This document shows positions 20,908 to 30,235 of a stretch of 62,606 nucleotides of DNA, in pieces (position 1 is the stretch's first letter; each line of letters opens with the position of its first letter). The notes below the pieces were generated by a model, which was given only the letters and a program-made list of their open reading frames with translations, did no database searches and was not told the origin of the DNA. Origin of the DNA: Gemmatimonadota bacterium (GTDB taxonomy: Bacteria; JAAXHH01); assembly GCA_026706345.1 (NCBI GenBank), contig JAPOYX010000037.1:1-62606 (forward strand). The letters run 5' to 3'. The position numbers and the translations under genes were made by a program.

Positions 20908-21403
20908 CTGCCTTGATCCCTCCGGTTATCCTGTGATAGTGACATATCGCGACCGCCAATGCGTCCGACGCGTCCTCCGGCAGGGGTTCCCGGCCGGGGC
21001 CCCGGTCGAGGTTCAGCATGGCGCTTACCATGTACTGGACCTGCTGCTTCGATGCACCTCCCGCACGGACGACGGCCATCTTCACTTCGCGCGGGGCGTA
21101 CTCACAGACCTGCAGTCCCCGGTTCGCCGCGGCCAGGAGGGCGACCCCCCGGGCGTGTCCCAGTACGAGCGCCGCCCTGGGAAACCGTCCGCCGAAAGTG
21201 GACTCGACGGCCACCAGTTCCGGGCTGTTCCGGTCTATGACCTCGCACAGGCCGTCGTAGATGACCTTGAGCCGGTCCGCGAGGGCTTTACGCGATCCCG
21301 GACGCAACACGCCCTGGTCCAACAGCCGGCACTGTCTGCCCCGGGCCTCGATCACGCCGTATCCCGTAATCACGCTGCCCGGATCGATTCCGAGGATGAT
21401 CAT
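20885..21403 (-). CDS. ruvC: Holliday junction resolvase RuvC
   Basis: This 172-residue endonuclease resolves Holliday junctions. The RNase H-like fold shows catalytic Asp7 in LGIDPGS, Glu in AVESTFGG and the C-terminal acidic pair in DASDALAVAICH. It follows the yebC-like gene by 9 bases and overlaps ruvA by 23. Confidence 0.95.
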   Translation of the reverse strand: MIILGIDPGSVITGYGVIEARGRQCRLLDQGVLRPGSRKALADRLKVIYDGLCEVIDRNSPELVAVESTFGGRFPRAALVLGHARGVALLAAANRGLQVCEYAPREVKMAVVRAGGASKQQVQYMVSAMLNLDRGPGREPLPEDASDALAVAICHYHRITGGIKAVDRIRRR

Positions 21404-21412
21404 GGATACCCG

Positions 21413-22162
21413 CTACCCGTTCATTTCCTCCAGCACCTTGTCGTCCACATCGAAATTGGCGTAGACATGCTGCACGTCGTCGTGGTCCTCGAGGACCTCC
21501 ATCAACCGGAGGAGCTGTTCCGCTTCCTTGCCCGCGACGGCCACGGTCGACTGCGGGATGCGGCCGATTTCCGCCCGCATGGAGGCATAGCCGCTTTCTT
21601 CGAGCCGGGTTCTCACCGATTCGAAATCGGAAACGGACGTCAACACATCCAGCGTATCCCCCTCGTCCAGGATGTCTTCCGCGCCGGCGTCGAGGGCGGC
21701 CATCATGACCTCGTCCTCGTCGATCCCGTTCTTGTCCACGACGATCGTGCCCTTCTGGTCGAACATCCAGGCCACGCAGCCCGCTTCCCCCATGTTGCCG
21801 CCGTTCTTGGTAAAGGCATGGCGCATCTCGGACGTGGTACGGTTCTTGTTGTCCGTCACCGCTTCCACCAGCAGCGCCACGCCGGCCGGGCCGTAGCCCT
21901 CGTAGACCAGTTCCTCGTAATGCACGCCGTCCAGGTCACCCGTACCTCGGGCGATGGCCCGGTCGACATTGGCCTGGGGCACATTTTCCGCCCTGGCGGC
22001 GAGTACGGCCGTCCGGAGCCGGGGGTTGCCGGTTACCGAGCCGCCGCCCTGCCGCGCGGCGATGGTGATCTCCTTGATGACCCGGGTGAAGATCTTCCCG
22101 CGCGCCGCGTCTTTCTGTTCCTTCTTCCGCTTTATGGTGCTCCACTTGGAATGACCGGACAC
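21413..22162 (-). CDS. YebC/PmpR-family regulator or translation factor
   Basis: This 249-residue protein belongs to the YebC family, whose members act as transcription regulators or, as shown more recently, help ribosomes through difficult proline stretches. SGHSKWSTIKRKK at the N-terminus and GPAGVALLVEAVTDNKNRT in the middle are diagnostic. The frame is open to 22267, but the GTG at 22162 has GGAGG at good spacing and gives the canonical N-terminus. It heads the yebC-ruvC-ruvA-ruvB order seen in many bacteria. Confidence 0.93.
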   Translation of the reverse strand: MSGHSKWSTIKRKKEQKDAARGKIFTRVIKEITIAARQGGGSVTGNPRLRTAVLAARAENVPQANVDRAIARGTGDLDGVHYEELVYEGYGPAGVALLVEAVTDNKNRTTSEMRHAFTKNGGNMGEAGCVAWMFDQKGTIVVDKNGIDEDEVMMAALDAGAEDILDEGDTLDVLTSVSDFESVRTRLEESGYASMRAEIGRIPQSTVAVAGKEAEQLLRLMEVLEDHDDVQHVYANFDVDDKVLEEMNG

Positions 22163-22172
22163 CTTGGCCTCC

Positions 22173-24398
22173 TCAGGGGATCGTGACGACCCGTTTACCC
22201 GTACCCGTGTTGTTGGACGTGTCCCTGGCGCGAATGGCGAGGGTATGTTCGCCGGCTTCCAGTCCATCCAGGGCGATCTCGAATTCCTCCGTCTCCGAAT
22301 CCGTTACGCCGTCCTCCGGGTGGACCACGCGCCAGTCGCCCCCGTCAATGGCGTAGTCGACCCGGAACAGGGGACTGGCGCCGTCCCGGACCCTGAAGGA
22401 CAGCCTGGCGTCCGCCACATTGATCCCGGATACCAGCGGACCGGTATTGTCCACCAGGAACGGTTCGCTGAGGTATTCCGCCTCCAGCGCCTGGTCCGGC
22501 GGATTCGAAGGCGCGTCGCTGGCCACGACCCGGAGGACGTATGATCCATCCGGAAAGGTCTCGGAATCCCACGAATAGGATGGGACGCGCCTTCCCGACT
22601 CCAGGAGCTTCCAAGTTTCTTCCGCTTCGCCCCGGAAGTAGATGTCGTAGGACAGTCCGTCCCCGTCGGGATCGCTCGCCTGCACAGCCAATGCCCGCAT
22701 GCCCTTCCTGTAAGTGGGGGCGCCCGGCGAGGCCTGCTGTCCAAGGCCGCCGCCGCGACCTCCGATCTGCGCGGCGATACCCGGGGGGAGATCTCTGTTC
22801 TGTTCCCCGGAACCCGCCGGGGCGTCGCGCAGGTAGACCCCCGGTTCGTATACCGTGACCGAATGCACCCTGGGCGGATTGTTCCGCGTAAGGTAGGCAG
22901 CCGAAACGGACAGGACCGAGGGGGATTCTTCGTTTTGCGTGCTCATCACCGCCTTCCACTGCAGGTAGCGGGCGGGCGGGCAGACCAGGGCTTCCCCTTC
23001 CGATTCGGCGTAGGGACCGGTCCAGTCGCTCCAGGTCTGGTCCGGGGAGTCCGTATTTCCGGAGCGTGCGTACAGACGGACCGCCGTCCCCGGGGGTTGC
23101 TCGTCCTCCCATCGGATACGTCCCCACCGGGCGCGGCCACGGGTGTCCTTTACATCGGACTCGTACTCGCCTTCGCCCACGGGCCGCGAACGCAGGTGGT
23201 ACAGATTGCCGCGATTACTCGTTGCCGCGACTACGCCGCCCGAGGCAAAAGGCATCAGCGCCGTGACCTGGGATTCCTGCAATTCGCTCAGCAACGTGCC
23301 GCGGCCCCGTTCCCGGACCCGGTAAAGCCTGCCGCGGGGGCCGGTACCAATGAGCAGTTCACCGTCCCCGCGCAACGCCATGGACAGGCACAGGTCCGCC
23401 TGGGACCGCCACCACTCTTCCACCCGCCCTTCGGGATCTATCCTGTAAACGACGCTTCCTCCCGTGGCGAAACCACGGCCGGGAGGACCGACGGCTCCGT
23501 CCGTCGAAGCCGTCACTTCGACCATGTTCCGTACCGGCTCGCCGCCCTGTTCCTCGGAAGCGCCCTGGGACGGCGGGGGCACAGGCGAACCGGAGCGGCT
23601 GCCCCGGCGCGGTCCACTCTGCGCGGCGGCGAACACGTATCCGTCTTCATCGACCCGCAGGGTGTTCACTTCGCTGTGAGGAGAATCGTAGAGGACCGAC
23701 AGGACACCTGACGGCGTGATCCGGTAGATCCGGCCGCCCGGCTCGGTACCGGCGACCAGCCGGCCGGCCCCATCCACGGCCAGGGCCATGACATGGGCCT
23801 CCTCCAGTTCCGCCAGGATACGTCCCTCCCCGTTTCCGTCGATATGATAGACGCGTCCCTGCTCTCCCGTTCCCGCGTACAGGTTCCCTTCCGCGTCCAC
23901 GGCCAGCGACCAGATGTAACGCGTGTCTCCGTCAGCAGCGCCCTCGTCCGCGGGATCGAAAAACACCGAGTGGGACCCGTCCGGGTCAATCCGGTAGATC
24001 CGGCCGTCGGGGAAGGTGGCGGCGTACAGCCGGTCATTCCGGTCGATCGCGATGCTGCGGATTTCCAGTTCCTCCGCATCGAAAAACACCTCGGATTCAC
24101 CAGTGGAATCGATACGGTACAGCCTGCCGTCGTTTCCCGTACCCGCGTACAGGTTGTCCCTGGAATCGGATGCCAGGCACCATACCAGGGGCTCGTCGCT
24201 CTCGAAGACGGGGTCCAGGACCGGCGAAAGGGTCAGGCGGCCCTTGGCGGTAATGGAAACTCCCCTGGTCTCTCCCTTGAGAAAATCCCCGTGTCCGGCC
24301 TGTTTCCAGATCACCGGCGTCGACGCGAGGACCGCGCCCGCGACCAGCAGAAACACCGCGATCGTACATGGAACACGCCATCCCTGGACCTGGTTCAA
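22173..24398 (-). CDS. Secreted beta-propeller protein with C-terminal Ig-like region
   Basis: This 741-residue protein has a signal peptide (hydrophobic residues about 10-26, ending LAS). Residues about 65-390 hold repeated blades of the kind NLYAGTG..GRVYRID, as in NHL/SMP-30-type propellers. A second part (about 420-741) has beta-rich segments including a QASDPDGDGLSYDIYF block typical of Ig/cadherin-like domains. No catalytic motif is visible. It starts 8 bases after the S55-like protease gene, so the two exported proteins probably act together. The ligand is unknown. Confidence 0.7.
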   Translation of the reverse strand: MNQVQGWRVPCTIAVFLLVAGAVLASTPVIWKQAGHGDFLKGETRGVSITAKGRLTLSPVLDPVFESDEPLVWCLASDSRDNLYAGTGNDGRLYRIDSTGESEVFFDAEELEIRSIAIDRNDRLYAATFPDGRIYRIDPDGSHSVFFDPADEGAADGDTRYIWSLAVDAEGNLYAGTGEQGRVYHIDGNGEGRILAELEEAHVMALAVDGAGRLVAGTEPGGRIYRITPSGVLSVLYDSPHSEVNTLRVDEDGYVFAAAQSGPRRGSRSGSPVPPPSQGASEEQGGEPVRNMVEVTASTDGAVGPPGRGFATGGSVVYRIDPEGRVEEWWRSQADLCLSMALRGDGELLIGTGPRGRLYRVRERGRGTLLSELQESQVTALMPFASGGVVAATSNRGNLYHLRSRPVGEGEYESDVKDTRGRARWGRIRWEDEQPPGTAVRLYARSGNTDSPDQTWSDWTGPYAESEGEALVCPPARYLQWKAVMSTQNEESPSVLSVSAAYLTRNNPPRVHSVTVYEPGVYLRDAPAGSGEQNRDLPPGIAAQIGGRGGGLGQQASPGAPTYRKGMRALAVQASDPDGDGLSYDIYFRGEAEETWKLLESGRRVPSYSWDSETFPDGSYVLRVVASDAPSNPPDQALEAEYLSEPFLVDNTGPLVSGINVADARLSFRVRDGASPLFRVDYAIDGGDWRVVHPEDGVTDSETEEFEIALDGLEAGEHTLAIRARDTSNNTGTGKRVVTIP

Positions 24399-24406
24399 GA
24401 TCGCTC

Positions 24407-26338
24407 CTATCGCTTTACGGTCAGCCGGCTCCAGTTTTGCCCGGCTACGACATAGTCCGTTCGGATCGTTTCTTCGGCCACCACCTTCTCGCGGATCGGA
24501 ATGAAACTGCCTTTCGTCCGCTCGGAATCCATGACGGCGAGGACCGATGGAGGCAGGCCGGGCATCTCCCTCCCCTTCACGATACCGCCCGCGCCCGCCT
24601 GGAACATCTTCAGATAGACCCGGTTTCCCGTGCGGCGGTTGTTGAGCAGCTCGATCAGGCGGGGACCGTCCGTGGGCCTGTACCGCTGGGGAACGGTATT
24701 GAGATCGTGGCGGGTGACGGCCTGGGCGGACCCGACAAGCACCTGTACCGGTCCGTTGGATATGTTCTTGGGAATAGCCACGTCGATCCGCTTGACCAGC
24801 CGGTCTCCCCGGTAGGGCCTGAGGAATATCCTGACCTCCAGCGTGTCGCCCGGCTTCAGGGTTTCCGACCCGAACCAGACGTCTTCGATGACGGCCGTCC
24901 TGCGTTCGTTTGACGAATGGATCCCGATCTTGACGGACTCGATCATCGGGGTAACGAACCGGTTGTCGAGCACGAAATTGAGCACGCTGTTCACATCTCT
25001 CGCCAGGGACGCCAGGGACGCCTGCCCGGAGAACTGGTCGTCGAAGACGACGTCCGGATGGCCCCGCAGGCCGATCCTGCCGCGGAGCGTTATGGTCCGC
25101 TCGCCGGACGCCCGGCCGTTCGCGAAGATCGTATTTGCCACGGCCATGTTCACCAGCAGCGGCGTCCAGCCGTTCGCCATCATCACGTCGAACCGGTAGT
25201 TCCGGTCCGGCCTGGTGTTATCGCCGTAGACAAGCTCCACCGGTATCATGCGCGCCGTATCGCCGAGTTGTCCGTAGATTCCGTTCGTGTGGTCCCAAAG
25301 GACCGAGCCGACTTCGTCCGTCACGCTGCTGATCTTCGTGGACCCGGTCTGGTCCGGAATGACCGTGATGATTTCGGCCCGGTTCATCGGGATGTTCAGG
25401 GCGCCTGTCCACAGGAAGGGATGCCCGAAGGCCAGTATGGCGTCTTCATCACGCCAGGTGACCGTCCCCGTGCCGGAAAGATTGTAATCACCCCGGATAA
25501 GCTGAGCGCTCACGGCGGAGCCGGGCTCCAGAACGGACCGCGCGCCCTTCGACGCCGGGCCGGCCTGTTCCGGGGCCGTGTCGCCGCCGCCCGAAACCGC
25601 ACCGGACACCCCGACTGGAACGCCCCCGCCCGCACTGCCGCCGCCGGAGACCGGAACGAGCCCGTGCCGGCGCAGTTCGTTTTCAAAAAGGCTCACCGTC
25701 ATGGGGTGGAAACCCGAAAACACCATGGGCACGGCGATGGGCTGGAGGCTGGACGGACCCGCGGGCGTTTCCCCCGGCCTGGAGGACTCCGTTGCGGCCC
25801 GGTCGTCGTCCGGCCGCGGGAATTCCGGATCGAAGAACGCGTCGTTCGGCAAATCGCCGCCCCGGCCGTCGCCCATTCCATTGAACGTGTCGCCCGGTGT
25901 GTTCCGCCCCGGTAGAGCATCCGCGTCCACGACATCGCGAATGGCCAGCATATGACTTATCGGCGTGACGCCGCCGATGGGTTTCATCGGAAACTGCCCG
26001 AAGCGGTAAGCCAGCGCGCCGACGAGTTTTCCTTCGATGTACACGGGGCTGCCGCTCATCCCCGCAATTACGCCCGCTTCGTCGACGTATGGCCCCGATA
26101 CCCCGACCATGATGATGTCGTGCTTCGCGTAGAATGTGTTCTTCATGACGCCCAGCACTTCGACGTTGAAAGTGTCGATCCGGGCATCCTGGAAAACCGA
26201 GAGGCCGTATCCGCGCATGCCCGGCTTCACGTCATCGACATCCATGAACCCGCCGGCCGCCTGCCCCGCGGCCGGTGGAGCGGCGGCAAGCAGACACACG
26301 CAGAGCATCGTAAGACAGGCTGTTCGTTTGAAATCCAT
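24407..26338 (-). CDS. SpoIVB/S55-like serine protease, exported
   Basis: This 643-residue protein has a signal peptide at about residues 5-27, then a chymotrypsin-like S55 region with GVIAGMSGSPVYIEGKLVG (nucleophile probably Ser95 in GMSGSP). The N-terminal GxxGYGLSVF region resembles the start of the SpoIVB peptidase domain; the rest is a long beta-rich part. In sporulating bacteria SpoIVB signals through the membrane, but here neighbours give no sporulation context. The frame is open to 26530; MDFKRT at 26338 gives the clean signal peptide and is my choice, although no strong ribosome site precedes it. A Gly/Pro-rich linker lies near residues 255-285. Confidence 0.72.
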   Translation of the reverse strand: MDFKRTACLTMLCVCLLAAAPPAAGQAAGGFMDVDDVKPGMRGYGLSVFQDARIDTFNVEVLGVMKNTFYAKHDIIMVGVSGPYVDEAGVIAGMSGSPVYIEGKLVGALAYRFGQFPMKPIGGVTPISHMLAIRDVVDADALPGRNTPGDTFNGMGDGRGGDLPNDAFFDPEFPRPDDDRAATESSRPGETPAGPSSLQPIAVPMVFSGFHPMTVSLFENELRRHGLVPVSGGGSAGGGVPVGVSGAVSGGGDTAPEQAGPASKGARSVLEPGSAVSAQLIRGDYNLSGTGTVTWRDEDAILAFGHPFLWTGALNIPMNRAEIITVIPDQTGSTKISSVTDEVGSVLWDHTNGIYGQLGDTARMIPVELVYGDNTRPDRNYRFDVMMANGWTPLLVNMAVANTIFANGRASGERTITLRGRIGLRGHPDVVFDDQFSGQASLASLARDVNSVLNFVLDNRFVTPMIESVKIGIHSSNERRTAVIEDVWFGSETLKPGDTLEVRIFLRPYRGDRLVKRIDVAIPKNISNGPVQVLVGSAQAVTRHDLNTVPQRYRPTDGPRLIELLNNRRTGNRVYLKMFQAGAGGIVKGREMPGLPPSVLAVMDSERTKGSFIPIREKVVAEETIRTDYVVAGQNWSRLTVKR

Positions 26339-26595
26339 GGGGATCGCTGCTCGTTGATCGGGGGCGCGGTACGCCATGCGGAACAAGTGCAATATAACGG
26401 CTCTCAGACGCTCCTGGCAACTGCTTTGTAGCAGGCGTGGAACGATAGCTGCCGTGTCGTTAACAAAAGAAATCGCTTGACTTACCGCGATGGATCTTCG
26501 AGATTCAGACAGCGGCGCCAGGGTCCGCAAGGAAAGATCCGTTCCGACCCTGGCACGGCTTGATACTGGTCCTGAAAACCGGAAGACAGGCCATC

Positions 26596-27579
26596 ATGAA
26601 TCGTCCGAGGCGCAGAAAGCCGTCCGACCAGAAACTGGTACCGATCTGCAATATGACCATGTCCGAAACGCGCAGTCAAATCGGTGCGCTGGCCTCCCAG
26701 ATCGTACAGTCCTACGACACGATCGGCGGCCTGAACCGTATCGACGGCAAGAACCTGCCTTCCAGGGAACGGGTCTACGGTATCCTGAAGGACCTGCTCA
26801 CGCTCTGCTTTCCCGGCTACTTCGGCGCCGAGCCGCTCATGACGAAGAACGTGGCCTTCTACGTGGACGGACTGGTGGACGCCATCTACATCCGCCTGAG
26901 AGAGGAAGTGACCCGGAGCCTCATGCACGACGCGCAGTGCAAGGGCAAGGACCCCGTGGCCTGCGAGGAGATCGCCGACAGGATCGCACTCGAACTCCTG
27001 GAGGCCATTCCCGGTATCCGGGAACTGCTCATGGGCGACGTGGAAGCCGCCTACGACGGCGATCCCGCGGCCAAGAGCCACGACGAAATCATCCTCAGCT
27101 ACCCGTGCGTGGAAGCCATCGCCACCTACCGGATCGCCCATGAACTGTATCTGCAGAAAACGCCGCTTATCCCGAGGATCATCTCCGAGCACGCCCACAG
27201 CCGTACGGGGATCGACATCCACCCCGGCGCGACCATCGGCACCCGCTTTTTCATAGACCACGGCACCGGCGTCGTTATCGGGGAGACCGCGCTGATCGGC
27301 AAGAACGTCAAGCTCTACCAGGGCGTGACGCTGGGCGCACTGAGTTTCAGGAAAGATGAAGGCGGCCGTCTCGTCAAGGGCGGCAAGCGCCATCCCACCA
27401 TCGAAGACGACGTGGTGATCTACTCCGGGGCGACGATCCTGGGCGGTGAAACGGCCATCGGGCACGACTCCGTCATCGGGGCCAACGTATGGCTGACGGA
27501 ATCGGTGCCGCCCCATTCCAAGGTCACCATCGGAAACCCGCGGCTCGACGTGGTGAAGCACGACGCACACACGGCCTGA
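26596..27579 (+). CDS. epsC: Serine O-acetyltransferase, EpsC type
   Basis: This enzyme makes O-acetylserine for cysteine synthesis. The left-handed beta-helix hexapeptide region is plain (GIDIHPGATIG, FIDHGTGVVIGETA, GANVWLTESV), and the catalytic His lies in the DHGTG loop. The N-terminal helical part of about 190 residues is that of the longer EpsC form rather than Escherichia coli CysE. The frame opens with TTG at 26560; GGAAG lies 10 bases before the ATG at 26596, and 26653 is a third choice, so the start is not certain. The gene is convergent with trxB. Confidence 0.9.
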   Translation: MNRPRRRKPSDQKLVPICNMTMSETRSQIGALASQIVQSYDTIGGLNRIDGKNLPSRERVYGILKDLLTLCFPGYFGAEPLMTKNVAFYVDGLVDAIYIRLREEVTRSLMHDAQCKGKDPVACEEIADRIALELLEAIPGIRELLMGDVEAAYDGDPAAKSHDEIILSYPCVEAIATYRIAHELYLQKTPLIPRIISEHAHSRTGIDIHPGATIGTRFFIDHGTGVVIGETALIGKNVKLYQGVTLGALSFRKDEGGRLVKGGKRHPTIEDDVVIYSGATILGGETAIGHDSVIGANVWLTESVPPHSKVTIGNPRLDVVKHDAHTA

Positions 27580-27595
27580 CCGCACGGCCTGACCG
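27570..27595. repeat. 13-base tandem duplication spanning the epsC stop
   Basis: CACGGCCTGACCG occurs at 27570-27582 and 27583-27595. The left copy contains the TGA of epsC. The gap between epsC and the convergent trxB is only 21 bases, and no run of T follows, so I do not call a terminator. Confidence 0.85.
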
Positions 27596-27600
27596 GCCGC

Positions 27601-28524
27601 TTAACTCCCGTTTTCAGCGATATATTTCTCCGCTTCCATGGCGGCCGCACAACCCGTCCCTGCCGCCGTAACGGCCTGGCGGTATACGTGGTCCTGCACG
27701 TCCCCGCCCGCGAACACGCCGGGAACGCTGGTGTGCTGCCTCCGGTCGGTCAGGATGTAACCCTGCTCGTCCACATCGAGCTTGTCCTTGAACAGGGCCG
27801 TATTGGGTGTATGCCCGATGGCGATGAAGAGACCCTCGGCGTCCAGGACCTTTTCCCGGTCCGTAGCAAGCTCCCGGACACGCACGCCGGTTACGCCGGT
27901 GGTTTCCTCACCCAGCACCTCGTCGACCACGGATCCCCAGAGGAATGCTATCTTCGGATGTTCCAGGGCCCTTTCCTGCATGATCCGGCTCGCCCGTAAC
28001 TCGCGCCGGCGGTGTATGATCCAGACTCGGCTGGCGAACCGGGTCAGAAAGAGGCCTTCCTCCATGGCGCTGTCGCCTCCGCCCACTACCGCGACCTTCC
28101 GGTCCCGGTAGAAGGCGCCGTCGCAGGTCGCGCAGGTCGACACGCCCCGGCCGAAGAAGGTGGCCTCGCCCGGCACGTCGAGCAGCCGCGGCGACGAACC
28201 GGTACTGATCACCACGGCCTTCGCCGTGTATTCGTTCCGGTCCGTCCTGATCCTGTGCGCCCCCGGATCGAAATCCACCGAAGAGACATCCTCGTACTTC
28301 ATGACCGCGCCAAAGCGCTCGGCCTGCTGCCGCATGCGGTCCATGAGGTCCATGCCGCCCAAGCTCTCGGGGAATCCCGGGAAGTTTTCGATCTCGCTGG
28401 TAAGCGACAACTGGCCGCCGATCGTGCTGCCGGTCAACACGACGGGCGACAGGTTCGCCCGCGCGGCGTACAGGGCCGCCGTGTATCCCGCCGGCCCCCC
28501 TCCGATGATGACGACCTGCTCCAT
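27601..28524 (-). CDS. trxB: Thioredoxin reductase (NADPH)
   Basis: This 307-residue FAD/NADPH enzyme keeps thioredoxin reduced. The FAD site GGGPAGYTAALYAAR, the redox pair CATC in STCATCDGAF, the NADPH Rossmann VVGGGDSAMEE with HRRRELRAS, and the C-terminal GVFAGGDVQD are all in place. Its length matches the bacterial low-molecular-weight class. Confidence 0.96.
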   Translation of the reverse strand: MEQVVIIGGGPAGYTAALYAARANLSPVVLTGSTIGGQLSLTSEIENFPGFPESLGGMDLMDRMRQQAERFGAVMKYEDVSSVDFDPGAHRIRTDRNEYTAKAVVISTGSSPRLLDVPGEATFFGRGVSTCATCDGAFYRDRKVAVVGGGDSAMEEGLFLTRFASRVWIIHRRRELRASRIMQERALEHPKIAFLWGSVVDEVLGEETTGVTGVRVRELATDREKVLDAEGLFIAIGHTPNTALFKDKLDVDEQGYILTDRRQHTSVPGVFAGGDVQDHVYRQAVTAAGTGCAAAMEAEKYIAENGS

Positions 28525-28565
28525 TTCAGCGCCTTCCTTCTTCGAGACTTTCCCTCGCGATCCCG

Positions 28566-28640
28566 GGTGGGACCACCGGCCTGTCGCGCCACCGTGCCAT
28601 TCGAGGTGGGACCGGTCTTTCGCGCCGCCGTGCTATTCGA
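28566..28640. repeat. Tandem 36-39 base duplication at the end of the TPR-parvulin gene
   Basis: Two adjacent imperfect copies, 28566-28604 and 28605-28640, both begin GGTGGGACC and end ATTCGA. The right copy includes the last codons and stop of the downstream-reading gene (stop 28633-28635, minus strand). Confidence 0.8.
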
Positions 28641-30207
28641 TTCGCTTGATGATGTGAAATCCCATTGGCGTCTCCACGATACCGCTTAGTTCACCGACGT
28701 CCAGCCCCATCGCCGCCGCCTCGAATTCCGGGATCATTTCGTCCGGGCCGAAGAACCCGAGGTCGCCGCCTTGGTCACGACTCGAATCGATGGACGTTTC
28801 CCGGGCCAGTTCGGCGAAATCGGCGCCGGCGGTCAACCGTCCCATCACGGCGTCCGCTTCCGCCCGGGTAGCGACGACGATCTGGCGAACGCGGATCTTG
28901 TTGGATTCGATGGCCTTCGCCCGCTCTTCCACGGTCCGCCTGACCCGGTTCAACGCCCCCTTCAACTGTGCGGTATCGGGTGCCAGCTCAAGCGCCTGTT
29001 CATAGTGAGCAATTGCCTGGTCGAAGTCCTCCCGCCGTTCGTGAATCAAGGCGATTTCCGCGTAAATGCGCGGATCTTTCGCGCCCAGGTCGAGTATCTC
29101 CCGGTAGTAGCCCAAAGCGTCGGACAGGCGGCCTTCGGCCAGCGCCAGGCGACCCAGCGCCATACGGGGCACGACCGACCGGCCGCCGACTTCCAGGGCC
29201 CTTTCCCAGACTGCACGCGTGCTGTCGGGCATGTTCTTGCTCTGGTAAGCGGTTCCCAGGTTCATGTAGGCGTCCATGTAGTCCGGCGACAGGTTGACGG
29301 CCCGCTTCCATTCCGTGATCGCGTCGTCGACGCGGTCCATTCCCATGTATGAAACGCCGAGATTGAGATGGATCCTGGGCAACTGTTCCTCCGGGGGAGA
29401 CAACGTGAGCACCTTCTCGTACGCATCGGCAGCCTTTTCGAATTCCTCGGTATCGGTATAGACCTTACCGAGATTCGTATAGGCGTCGACGTAGGAGGAA
29501 TCATCCTCAATGGCCTGCCGGTAATGGTGGATCGCTTCGTTCAGGTACCCGCCCTGGTTATACACGATTGCCATGTCGGTATGGGCGACGGCCAGGTCCG
29601 GCGTTCCCTCCATCAGCCTGTCGTACTGGCTCCGGGCCCAGGCGTAGACGGTATCGGACGGTACGGTATTCATGCGCGCGACGCTAAGCGAATCACCCTC
29701 CACAGTCTTCTTGAACGCCGCCAGCGCCGCGCCCATCTCCCCCCTGGCGTGGTGGACAAGTCCCAGCGTAAGGTAGGCGGCAGCGAACCCGGGCGCGACC
29801 TCCAGGGCATGTTCGATGTGGACCCGGGCGCTGTCGTACTGTCCCTCCTCGTAATAAACGGCGCCCAGGTTGTTCTTCGCGAGGGCGACGGCGGTCAGAA
29901 ACTGCTGTAGTGCCGCCTGCCGGTGTTGCTCAGGTGTCAGGGAAGTGTCCGGTCTGGCCGGACCAGGCGGACCAGGCGGACCAGGCGGACCAGCGGCTTC
30001 CTGGGCGTCCGCCGCACCCGACTGGACCCCTCCGGCGGCCGATGCCTCTGAATGGGGTGGCGCCTCGGTGGACGTCTGCGCCCCGGCCGTGGACGTCTGC
30101 GCCCCGGACGAGGTGATTCCGAGAACGAAAAGATACAGGACGCAAAGGGCCGGCTTCAGGACCGGACTGCCTGGTGCGATACCTCGTGCCTGATTGCCTG
30201 CGCTCAT
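28633..30207 (-). CDS. Exported TPR-repeat protein with C-terminal parvulin-type prolyl isomerase
   Basis: This 524-residue protein has an N-terminal hydrophobic segment (about 17-36, probable signal or anchor), then a low-complexity linker with a GPPGPPGP run encoded by a 9-base minisatellite. About nine TPR repeats follow (about 110-405), and a PpiC/parvulin domain occupies about 430-524 (IRVRQIVVATRAEADA, FAELARETSIDSS, GDLGFFG, GFHIIKR). It is likely a periplasmic folding or assembly factor in which the TPR array holds partners for the isomerase. The parvulin domain keeps its ends but looks shortened. folC lies 28 bases upstream. Confidence 0.82.
   Translation of the reverse strand: MSAGNQARGIAPGSPVLKPALCVLYLFVLGITSSGAQTSTAGAQTSTEAPPHSEASAAGGVQSGAADAQEAAGPPGPPGPPGPARPDTSLTPEQHRQAALQQFLTAVALAKNNLGAVYYEEGQYDSARVHIEHALEVAPGFAAAYLTLGLVHHARGEMGAALAAFKKTVEGDSLSVARMNTVPSDTVYAWARSQYDRLMEGTPDLAVAHTDMAIVYNQGGYLNEAIHHYRQAIEDDSSYVDAYTNLGKVYTDTEEFEKAADAYEKVLTLSPPEEQLPRIHLNLGVSYMGMDRVDDAITEWKRAVNLSPDYMDAYMNLGTAYQSKNMPDSTRAVWERALEVGGRSVVPRMALGRLALAEGRLSDALGYYREILDLGAKDPRIYAEIALIHERREDFDQAIAHYEQALELAPDTAQLKGALNRVRRTVEERAKAIESNKIRVRQIVVATRAEADAVMGRLTAGADFAELARETSIDSSRDQGGDLGFFGPDEMIPEFEAAAMGLDVGELSGIVETPMGFHIIKRIE
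29955..29996. repeat. Minisatellite of 9-base unit GCGGACCAG inside the TPR-parvulin gene
   Basis: Three perfect copies and flanking partial copies of GGACCAGGC are read on the minus strand as Gly-Pro-Pro repeats. The unit is the reverse complement of that in the bactofilin gene at 13658-13697. Confidence 0.85.
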
Positions 30208-30235
30208 ATGCTACCGCCTTCCGGTATGATTCTTT

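Noticed and set aside
20735-22186. 483-codon open frame on the plus strand
   Set aside because: It is the antisense shadow of ruvA, ruvC and the YebC gene, which are certain.
28566-28640. CRISPR-like repeat
   Set aside because: Only two adjacent copies without spacers; it is a tandem duplication.
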